This document shows, one piece after another, positions 5,907-12,135 of a DNA stretch of 12,135 nucleotides. The notes below the pieces were generated by a model. It searched no databases, was not told the DNA's origin, and saw nothing but the letters and a program-made list of their open reading frames with translations. The first letter of the stretch is position 1, and every line of letters starts with the position of its first letter. Where the stretch lies: the NCBI GenBank assembly GCA_001799195.1, contig MGSU01000086.1, forward strand, positions 1,412 through 13,546. The letters run 5' to 3'. The stretch is from Deltaproteobacteria bacterium RIFOXYA12_FULL_61_11. Lineage in GTDB: Bacteria > Bdellovibrionota_F > JAHFAK01 > YA12-FULL-61-11. Both the position numbers and the translations under genes were made by a program.

Positions 5907-7892
5907 ATGATATTCCTCTTGTTCGGATGTGGTTGGATCGTTCTCTGCGGTTTTGCCGCCCTGCTGCCTCTCCTTCCCTCCCGTTGGTCCGGAACCATTG
6001 CAGTGGTGGGAATCGTAGGTGGCTCGATGCTCGGTCTCCCGTCGGCCGTCAGCAAGGTATTAGGAGGGACTCCGGAACTGGCTTCGATGGTCTGGAGTAT
6101 ACCCGGAGGAACCTTGTCGGTCGCGCTCGATGCGCTCTCGGGGTTCTTCTTGGTCCCCATCTACCTCGTGTGCACCCTCGCCGCGTTCTATGGACTTGAA
6201 TACCTGCGTTCCTCGCCGAGGGGAAACTCCCTTGGAGTGTTCTGGTGTTCTTACAACCTCCTTATGGTGTCCATGATTGTGGTCATCCTGGCCAAGAACG
6301 GCATCCTGTTCCTGCTCGCTTGGGAAACGATGGCCTTGACCTCATTTTTCCTGGTGACTTTCGAGAATGAACGGCCCGAAGTGCAAGCGGCGGGTTGGAT
6401 CTACCTCGTCGCCACGCATCTCGGTACCGCTTTCCTCCTCGTTCTGTTTTTGTTCCTCGGAGAAGCCGCAGGCTCCTATGACTTCGACAGGTTTCCACCG
6501 GTGGTTCAATTCCTACCAAGTGGGGGGCTGTTCCTCCTGGCGTTGGTGGGCTTCGGTACCAAAGCCGGGTTTGTTCCATTCCATGTCTGGTTGCCCGAAG
6601 CCCATCCCGCTGCCCCGAGCCACGTTTCCGCGGTCATGTCCGGATTGATGATAAAAACCGGCATCTATGGCTTGGTGCGCATCGTGACCTTGCTCGGTCC
6701 GCCCTCGACCTGGTGGGGTGTACTGCTGGTAGGCCTCGGCGTGAGTTCCGGCATCTTAGGGGTTCTCTTCGCGCTCGCCCAACACGACCTCAAGCGCCTG
6801 CTCGCCTACCACAGCGTCGAGAACATCGGCATTATCCTCACAGGGTTGGGGCTCGGGCTTCTCGGCCTCAGCCTGCACCTTCCCGCACTCGCCGCGCTCG
6901 GTTTCGCGGGTGGACTTCTCCACGTCCTCAATCATGCCCTCTTCAAGTCACTCCTCTTTCTGAGTGCAGGTGCGGTTGCCCATGCTACCGGAACCAGGGA
7001 GCTCGATCAGCTTGGCGGGTTGGCGAAACGCATGCCGGTGACCTGCTTCTTCTTCTTGATCGGTGCCGCGGCGATCTCCGGGCTGCCCCCCTTGAACGGT
7101 TTCATCAGCGAATTCCTGATCTACCTCGGGGCATTCTCGACGGTTACTGCCCATAGTGCGCTGGTTGCCCTCGGTCCGGCGCTCGTAGCAGTGGCTGGCT
7201 TGGCTCTCATCGGAGGCTTCGCCGCGGCCTGCTTCACGAAGGCCTTTGGTATTGTGTTCTTGGGCGAACCCCGTGATCCCCATACCCCCGAGGGACACGA
7301 ACCCGGAGCACTGATGCTCGTTCCCATGGGGATCCTAGCCCTCTCCTGTGTTGTGATCGGCATCTTCCCCGCCGGCCTGTTACCGGCGATGGAGACGGTG
7401 GTCGCCTCTTTCACCCTCCAGACAAAGGATGACCTATCGGTGATCTTGCAGGAAACGGTCGAGCCTCTCTTGATCCTCTCACTTGCTGCTCTGTTGTTCT
7501 TGAGCCTTGCAGGGGGCTTCGTGGTACTCCGCCGGCGACTGTTGAGGAGACGTCCAGTGGAAGAAACCGTGACCTGGGATTGCGGGTACGCCCAACCCAC
7601 GCCACGCATGCAATATACCGCCTCCTCCTTTGCTCAGCCTTTTGTGGCACGCTTTGCTATCTTCCTGCGAACTCGGCATCTTGGTGGATTGCCGAAGGGT
7701 TTTTTCCCGCGAATGGCCTCGCTCTCCACCAAGACTCCCGATGTGTTCCGCCAGAGCTTGTATGCGCCGCTGTTCCTCGGGATCGAGAAAGGTTTGCACT
7801 ACTTGCAGGTGCTGCAACGAGGCCGAGTGCAAGTGTATGTGCTCTACATCGTGTTGGCACTCGTTGCTCTCCTGACCTGGACGAGGAAATAG
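5907..7892 (+). CDS. hyfB: HyfB-like antiporter-type membrane subunit (NuoL/M family, hydrogenase-4 type)
   Basis: A 661-residue polytopic inner-membrane protein, close to the usual length of HyfB (about 670). It belongs to the Mrp antiporter-like proton-translocating subunits. Visible hallmarks are the TM5 glutamate in LLAWETM (Glu140), the TM7 lysine in GFGTKAGFVPFHVWLPEAHP (Lys219), the TM8 lysine in SGLMIKTGIYG (Lys250), AQHDLKRLLAYHSVENIGI (291-309), and a charged TM12 site NGFISEFLIY (Glu402). After the antiporter core, an extension carries WDCGYAQPTPRMQYTASSFA (from residue 557), diagnostic for HyfB/HycC-type subunits rather than NuoL. All charged residues expected for proton transfer are present, so pumping is likely intact. 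First gene of the operon, with its own promoter and strong ribosome binding site; 3 bases separate it from hyfC. Confidence 0.93.
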   Translation: MIFLLFGCGWIVLCGFAALLPLLPSRWSGTIAVVGIVGGSMLGLPSAVSKVLGGTPELASMVWSIPGGTLSVALDALSGFFLVPIYLVCTLAAFYGLEYLRSSPRGNSLGVFWCSYNLLMVSMIVVILAKNGILFLLAWETMALTSFFLVTFENERPEVQAAGWIYLVATHLGTAFLLVLFLFLGEAAGSYDFDRFPPVVQFLPSGGLFLLALVGFGTKAGFVPFHVWLPEAHPAAPSHVSAVMSGLMIKTGIYGLVRIVTLLGPPSTWWGVLLVGLGVSSGILGVLFALAQHDLKRLLAYHSVENIGIILTGLGLGLLGLSLHLPALAALGFAGGLLHVLNHALFKSLLFLSAGAVAHATGTRELDQLGGLAKRMPVTCFFFLIGAAAISGLPPLNGFISEFLIYLGAFSTVTAHSALVALGPALVAVAGLALIGGFAAACFTKAFGIVFLGEPRDPHTPEGHEPGALMLVPMGILALSCVVIGIFPAGLLPAMETVVASFTLQTKDDLSVILQETVEPLLILSLAALLFLSLAGGFVVLRRRLLRRRPVEETVTWDCGYAQPTPRMQYTASSFAQPFVARFAIFLRTRHLGGLPKGFFPRMASLSTKTPDVFRQSLYAPLFLGIEKGLHYLQVLQRGRVQVYVLYIVLALVALLTWTRK

Positions 7893-7895
7893 GGC

Positions 7896-8807
7896 ATGGA
7901 TGCAACTGCCTTACTGGCACCTCTGGCTGCCTTGGTATTGGCCCCACTGTTCCTCGGGATCATCAACAGGACGAAGGCCTTTTTCGCCGGCCGTCACGGC
8001 CAACCCCTGTTCCAACTCTATTTTGATCTCCAGAAGCTCCTCGGCAAGGGGGCTACCTACAGCAGGACCAGCACCTGGATCGTACGCGGGGGACCGATCA
8101 TCGGGCTTGCCGCATTGATGGTTGTCGTGTTGCTGGTCCCCTTGGGAGGACTTTCCGGACTGGTCCGATTCCCCGGAGACCTCCTGCTCTTTGCCTATCT
8201 CCTCTCCATGGCGCGCTTTTTCACGGTCCTGGCCGCCCTGGATGTCGGTTCGAGTTTCGAGGGCATGGGGGCCAGCCGGGAAGTATTCTTCTCCACCCTC
8301 ACGGAACCAACCCTCATGCTGAGTCTGGCGGTATTGGCCCACCAGAGTCACAGTCTCTCGCTCTCATCCGCCCTTGGCGCAGTCACGGTGACGAGTTGGT
8401 TACAACACGGGACGTCTCTCGTTCTGGTCTTTGTGGCTCTGCTCGTGGTTTGCTTGGCCGAGAATGCGCGCATTCCGATCGACGATCCCAATACCCATCT
8501 CGAACTCACCATGATTCACGAGGTGATGGTTCTCGATCATGGAGGTCCCGACCTGGCTTTCATCCTCTATGGTTCAGCCCTGAAGTTGTGGATCTTCGCT
8601 TCTCTGGTGGTAGGCTTGGTGCTTCCCGTGCGCACCGGTGTTGCGTTCCTCGATCTGGGGAGCATGCTCCTGGGCATGGGCTTGCTGGCGATCGTGCTCG
8701 GTTGCATCGAATCGACCATGGCAAGGCTGCGGCTCCTGCGGGTACCCAACCTGCTCGTGGGCGCAACCACCCTCGCAACCCTGGCTCTCGTGTTGGCGGT
8801 GAGGTGA
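7896..8807 (+). CDS. hyfC: HyfC/HycD-like membrane subunit (NuoH family)
   Basis: A 303-residue membrane protein that in complex-I-like enzymes anchors the peripheral redox arm and couples it to the proton pumps. The N-terminal helix is followed by RTKAFFAGRHGQPLFQLYFD (25-44), the first cytoplasmic loop conserved in the HyfC/HycD/NuoH family. The diagnostic block AENARIPIDDPNTHLELTMI (188-207), then HEVMVLDHGGPDL (208-220), matches the family signature including its acidic residues. Length matches HycD/HyfC (307-315). GAGGA (7883-7887) precedes the ATG by 8 bases, inside the end of hyfB. The next gene starts 3 bases after its stop, so this is a single transcription unit. Confidence 0.93.
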   Translation: MDATALLAPLAALVLAPLFLGIINRTKAFFAGRHGQPLFQLYFDLQKLLGKGATYSRTSTWIVRGGPIIGLAALMVVVLLVPLGGLSGLVRFPGDLLLFAYLLSMARFFTVLAALDVGSSFEGMGASREVFFSTLTEPTLMLSLAVLAHQSHSLSLSSALGAVTVTSWLQHGTSLVLVFVALLVVCLAENARIPIDDPNTHLELTMIHEVMVLDHGGPDLAFILYGSALKLWIFASLVVGLVLPVRTGVAFLDLGSMLLGMGLLAIVLGCIESTMARLRLLRVPNLLVGATTLATLALVLAVR

Positions 8808-8810
8808 GCG

Positions 8811-9464
8811 ATGAACCATCCATCCCTCATTGAAGCCGTCCTGGTCACCGTCGTGCTCACCAATTTACAACTCCTCGGGTCCAGCCGCTTGAAAATCTGT
8901 ATCCATATGGTCGGGTTGCAGGGGATCGTCGCCGGCTTGTTACCGGTGCTGCTGGATCATGAAGCCAATCCCCTGCGGGCATGGCTGTTGGTAGTCGGCA
9001 GCGTCGCCATAAAAGGCATTGTATTCCCGAAGCTCTTACTGCGAGTTCTTCGCGATGCTGGAGTGTGCCGCGAGGTCGAACCGTTCGTCGGCTATATTCT
9101 CTCGCTCCTGGCCGCGGTATCGGCGCTGATGTTCTCGCTCTGGATGGGTTCCACCCTGGTCCTCCCCCAAGCGCCCGTCGGTACAACCCTCATGGCTCCG
9201 GTGGGCTTTACCACGATCCTGGTCGGTCTCTTGGTGATCATTACTCGGCGCAAGGCGATCAGTCAGGTGATCGGTTACGTCGTGGTCGAGAACGGCATCT
9301 ATATTTTCGGCGTCGCCCTGGTAGGCGGGGTACCCATGCTCGTCGAACTCGGAGTGCTCATGGATGCCTTCGTCGCCGTCTTCCTCATGGGCATTGCAGT
9401 ATACAAGATCAGCCGGGAATTCGACCACATCGACGTCGATCGTCTCAACCGGATGCAGGGTTGA
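8811..9464 (+). CDS. hyfE: HyfE-like membrane subunit (NuoK-related)
   Basis: A 217-residue hydrophobic protein, the same size as E. coli HyfE (216). The second half carries the NuoK-like segment ISQVIGYVVVENGIYIFG (150-167) with membrane glutamate Glu160, and MLVELGVLMDAF (176-187) with Glu179 and Asp185. It ends in a cytoplasmic tail FDHIDVDRLNRMQG, typical of HyfE. NuoK-like subunits form part of the proton path between the NuoH-like anchor and the antiporter subunits. GAGG in gaggtgagcgATG supports the start; hyfF begins 5 bases after its stop. Present in Hyf-type and absent from Hyc-type (FHL-1) operons, so it marks this operon as Hyf-like. Confidence 0.9.
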   Translation: MNHPSLIEAVLVTVVLTNLQLLGSSRLKICIHMVGLQGIVAGLLPVLLDHEANPLRAWLLVVGSVAIKGIVFPKLLLRVLRDAGVCREVEPFVGYILSLLAAVSALMFSLWMGSTLVLPQAPVGTTLMAPVGFTTILVGLLVIITRRKAISQVIGYVVVENGIYIFGVALVGGVPMLVELGVLMDAFVAVFLMGIAVYKISREFDHIDVDRLNRMQG

Positions 9465-9469
9465 AGGGT

Positions 9470-10951
9470 ATGGCTGCTGACTGGATCCTTTGGCCGATAC
9501 TGACCTTCCCAGTGCTTTCGGCGGGATTGTGCCTGACGCTCCATTCTCCACAGCGGATCCTCGGCGCAGTCGCGTTCCTGGGGTTTCTCTGGGCGCTCTT
9601 GCTGGGAGCAGTAGCTGTGACCGTGATGTACCTGGGGACGCTAAGCGCCGCTCGTCACTGGCTCACCTTGGACATGCTCTCGAGTTACCATCTCCTGATC
9701 TTCGGCATGGTGTTCGGGGCGAGTTCTCTTTACGCACGACACTATTTCAGCTTCGAAATCGCTCACGATGAGTTCAACCTCGAAGACGGACGCAAGTTCG
9801 GAGCCCTGTGGTTTGGCTCCGGAACCGCGATGGTCTCGGTACTCCTATGCAACAACCTCGGTTTGATGTGGGTGGGCATCGAGGCCACGACCCTCCTGAC
9901 CGCCTTTCTTGTATGCGCCCATGTCACCCCTCTGTCCTTGGAGGCGATGTGGAAGTACCTGGTGGTATGTTCCGTCGGGGTCGCCTTCGCTTTCATAGGC
10001 ACCCTCCTCGTAGCCGCTTCGGCCCTGGAACTGGGGTTGGCCGCCGAGGACACCCTGCTCTGGACCGTTCTCGACGGCTCAGCCGAACGGCTTTCGCCGG
10101 GACCGATGAAGCTGGCCTTCGTCTTCCTCCTCGTGGGGTATGGCACCAAGGCAGGTTTGGCCCCCATGCACAGTTGGCTCCCGGACGCCCACAGTCAGGC
10201 TCCGACCCCGGTCTCCGCGATCCTGTCCGGGTTCATGCTCAACGCGGCGTTGTATTGCATCATGCGCTACCTGCCCCTCGTCGAGGGGGCTACGGGTCAC
10301 CTGGGATGGGGACGGGCGTTGGTGACGCTGCTCGGGATGATTTCCATGGTCCTGGCGGCGGCCTTCATCCTCTTCCAGCATGACGGCAAGAGGCTTCTCG
10401 CCTACAGCAGCGTAGAGCACATGGGTATCATTGCGCTCGGTTTGGGACTCGGTGGTATCGGTACCTTCGCCGGTCTTTGGCACGCGATGAACCACTCGAT
10501 TTGCAAGATCCTCGCGTTCTTCTCCATCGGTTCCTTGGGGCAGCTCTACGGTACCCATGATCTCGGCAAGATGGCTGGTGCAATGCGCCGCTCGCCGCTC
10601 TGGGGGCTCGGGTTCTTCGTCAGTGTGCTGATTCTCATCGGTTCTGCTCCATTCGCCATCTTCATGAGCGAGTTGCAGATACTCCGGGCCGCGATTCACC
10701 AAGAGGCTTGGGTCGTTCTGGCGATCTTCCTGGCGGCAGCAGCCCTGGTTTTCATCGGCGCACTCAAACTGGCCATCGCCGCTGCCTGGGGTGAGGAAGT
10801 GGTGGTTCCGAGGACGCAATCCTCTAGCATCATTGACGTTCTGCTGGTCATCGGCGCGCTGGGACTCCTCCTCCTCCTCGGACTGTGGCTACCCACCCCC
10901 TTGCACGGAATGATGGAGTCCGCCGCTCAGATCATCGGAGGCCGGCCATGA
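9470..10951 (+). CDS. hyfF: HyfF-like antiporter-type membrane subunit (NuoM/N family)
   Basis: A 493-residue second antiporter-like subunit, slightly shorter than E. coli HyfF (526). Key residues include the TM5 glutamate in LMWVGIEATTLL (Glu138), the TM7 lysine in VGYGTKAGLAPMHSWLPDAH (Lys227), FQHDGKRLLAYSSVEHMGI (302-320), a lysine in NHSICKILAFFSIG (Lys346), and IFMSELQIL with Glu401. The TM8 lysine seen in HyfB is replaced by Asn258. The frame is open much further upstream (from 8981), but that part overlaps hyfE and does not look like membrane protein; ATG 9470, 5 bases after the hyfE stop, gives the proper N-terminus. CAGGG or GAAGG just upstream serves as the ribosome binding site. 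The stop overlaps the hyfG start as ATGA, so translation is probably coupled. Confidence 0.92.
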   Translation: MAADWILWPILTFPVLSAGLCLTLHSPQRILGAVAFLGFLWALLLGAVAVTVMYLGTLSAARHWLTLDMLSSYHLLIFGMVFGASSLYARHYFSFEIAHDEFNLEDGRKFGALWFGSGTAMVSVLLCNNLGLMWVGIEATTLLTAFLVCAHVTPLSLEAMWKYLVVCSVGVAFAFIGTLLVAASALELGLAAEDTLLWTVLDGSAERLSPGPMKLAFVFLLVGYGTKAGLAPMHSWLPDAHSQAPTPVSAILSGFMLNAALYCIMRYLPLVEGATGHLGWGRALVTLLGMISMVLAAAFILFQHDGKRLLAYSSVEHMGIIALGLGLGGIGTFAGLWHAMNHSICKILAFFSIGSLGQLYGTHDLGKMAGAMRRSPLWGLGFFVSVLILIGSAPFAIFMSELQILRAAIHQEAWVVLAIFLAAAALVFIGALKLAIAAAWGEEVVVPRTQSSSIIDVLLVIGALGLLLLLGLWLPTPLHGMMESAAQIIGGRP

Positions 10952-12135
10952 ACTCCGTTCCACCTCTCCGCCTAACCAATGGCCAACCAGCAGAACGTGC
11001 AGCATTACCAATTGTTCCCTTTAGAAAATTTCGGGAACAGGTCCTCTACTCGCTCCAGCAGGATGCACGGCTCGCCGCATTCTATGCCGTCCCCCGACAG
11101 GGAACCACGTTCCAACTCGTTGCGGTCATGGCCCACGGCGGGAGCGGCGACTTCTCTCTGATCTCGACCGACATCGAGGACCACTACCAAGCCCTGACGC
11201 CCGGATGTGTTCAGGCTCATTGGTTCGAACGAGAAATCGCCGAGCAGTGGGCTATCACGCCTGAGGGACATCCATGGTTGAAGCCCCTCCGCTTCCACCG
11301 GTCCTACCGCAAGGATAACGACGCCTGGAACCGTGATCCTGCTACCGAGATTCTCCCAGGGGTCACGACCTATTTCCGGGTCGAGGGCGAAGAAGTCCAC
11401 GAGGTCGCAGTCGGCCCGGTACACGCCGGGGTCATCGAACCCGGACATTTTCGCTTCCAGTGTTACGGTGAGCGGGTGCTGCATCTCGAGATCTCCCTCG
11501 GTTACCAACATCGGGGTATCGAACGCGCCCTTCTCGGGGGGCCAACCCTCAAGACAATCTCCCACATGGAGACTCTTGCCGGCGACACGACCATTGGTCA
11601 TGCCACTGCCTATTGTCAGGCTGTCGAAGCCCTGGCAGGATGCGTGGTACCGGAGCGAGCCGAGGCAATACGGGGGATTGCCCTGGAACTCGAACGCTTG
11701 GCCAACCACGTCGGCGACCTCGGGGCCCTGGCCGGCGATGTCGGTTATCTCCCCACCTCTTCGTATTGCGGTCGTTTGCGTGGAGAACTGCTCAACCTGA
11801 CCGCGCTCCTCTGCGGCAATCGCTTCGGCCGGAACCTCCTCCGGCCAGGCGGATCGGCCTTCGACCTCGAGGAACCGCGCGCCGCCGAACTGCTCAACCG
11901 TCTCGACCGGACCATGCGCGATATCACCGGTGCCGTTACCCTGCTGTGGAACGTACCCTCGGTCCTTGCACGCTTCGAGGATACCGGTATGATTTCTCGA
12001 CAGACCGCCCTGGATCTGGGCTTGGTCGGTCCCTCCGTGAGGGCGTGTGGAGTGGACCGGGATGCGCGGCGTGACTTTCCGAGCGGTATCTTCAAACGAG
12101 CCCCGGTGAAGGTCGCGGTTGGGAAGAGCGGGGAT
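10948..12135 (+). CDS. hyfG: HyfG/HycE-like fused NuoC-NuoD large subunit lacking the N-terminal Ni-binding CxxC (cut by window edge)
   Basis: 396 residues are visible and the frame is open to the end. Residues 1-130 are a shortened NuoC-like domain, with FSLISTDIEDHYQALT and the conserved WFEREIAEQWAITPEGHPW (92-110). The NuoD/large-subunit domain starts near 152: VAVGPVHAGVIEPGHFRF, then LEISLGYQHRGIERALL (180-196). In HycE this is followed by VCGICGFAH, whose two cysteines ligate nickel. Here the aligned residues (210-218) are LAGDTTIGH, with Ala211 and Thr214 in place of the cysteines, resembling the GDT/GDS of complex I 49-kDa subunits. So this is a HycE homologue that should not bind NiFe, as in Ehr-type complexes. 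The C-terminal CxxC region lies beyond the window. It would form the peripheral arm with a NuoB-like small subunit, expected downstream. The start is ATG 10948 in an ATGA overlap with hyfF. Confidence 0.9.
   Translation, partial: MNSVPPLRLTNGQPAERAALPIVPFRKFREQVLYSLQQDARLAAFYAVPRQGTTFQLVAVMAHGGSGDFSLISTDIEDHYQALTPGCVQAHWFEREIAEQWAITPEGHPWLKPLRFHRSYRKDNDAWNRDPATEILPGVTTYFRVEGEEVHEVAVGPVHAGVIEPGHFRFQCYGERVLHLEISLGYQHRGIERALLGGPTLKTISHMETLAGDTTIGHATAYCQAVEALAGCVVPERAEAIRGIALELERLANHVGDLGALAGDVGYLPTSSYCGRLRGELLNLTALLCGNRFGRNLLRPGGSAFDLEEPRAAELLNRLDRTMRDITGAVTLLWNVPSVLARFEDTGMISRQTALDLGLVGPSVRACGVDRDARRDFPSGIFKRAPVKVAVGKSGD

Noticed and set aside
8981-9469. N-terminal extension of the hyfF frame through hyfE
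   Set aside because: It overlaps the well-supported hyfE gene in another frame and is Arg/Pro-rich, unlike the membrane protein that follows; ATG 9470 gives the normal N-terminus.
10079-10819. Minus-strand open frame (246 codons) opposite hyfF
   Set aside because: Antisense shadow of a clearly recognisable antiporter subunit; its composition (Glu, Asp, Arg, His, Gln) mirrors hydrophobic codons on the other strand.
11614-11616. Cys223 of the HyfG-like protein as a substitute nickel ligand
   Set aside because: It lies 9 residues past the second CxxC position, in an AYCQAVE helix context where related non-hydrogenase subunits also vary, and it is a single cysteine, so it does not recreate the L1 pair.
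11005-11709. Minus-strand open frame (234 codons) opposite hyfG
   Set aside because: Antisense to a recognisable NuoC-NuoD domain protein; no independent motif or start signal.

Overview
The window comes from a high-GC Gram-negative bacterium. It holds a β-barrel outer-membrane protein, an RND-type exporter, secreted proteins with export signals, and strong AGGAGG-type ribosome binding sites. Nothing here fixes the phylum; a proteobacterium or a related Gram-negative phylum fits. There are no RNA genes, CRISPR arrays, insertion sequences or obvious horizontal-transfer scars.

Region 1 (1-2685, minus strand) is a three-gene export operon read right to left: a DUF1302-like outer-membrane β-barrel protein, a TetR-family repressor, and the N-terminal 209 residues of an RND/MMPL-superfamily exporter that runs off the left edge. 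The genes touch or overlap (the repressor's ribosome binding site overlaps the porin stop, and an ATGA overlap joins repressor and exporter), so they are almost certainly cotranscribed. The likely promoter lies in the AT-rich gap near 2750-2790, where a TTCAA...TTGAA inverted repeat is a candidate operator for the repressor.

Region 2 (2879-5694, plus strand) holds two genes I do not recognise. One encodes a probable lipoprotein of 433 residues with an acidic, EF-hand-like loop. The other encodes a signal-peptide-bearing protein of about 443 residues with nine cysteines.

Region 3 (5695-12135, plus strand) starts with a good sigma-70-type promoter embedded in an inverted repeat, followed by a hairpin and a near-perfect anti-16S ribosome binding site. 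It continues as a tightly packed hydrogenase-4-like operon: hyfB, hyfC, hyfE, hyfF and the first 396 residues of a hyfG/hycE-like fused NuoC-NuoD subunit. HyfB and HyfF are proton-pumping antiporter-like membrane subunits, HyfC is NuoH-like, HyfE is NuoK-like, and HyfG is the peripheral large subunit.

The most interesting point is that HyfG has lost the N-terminal CxxC pair that binds nickel in true group 4 [NiFe] hydrogenases. The aligned positions are Ala211 and Thr214, in a complex-I-like 'AGDTT' context. The operon therefore probably encodes an Ehr-type (energy-converting hydrogenase-related) ion-pumping complex that is not a hydrogenase and whose redox partner is unknown. The small NuoB-like subunit and any catalytic partner would lie beyond the right edge.
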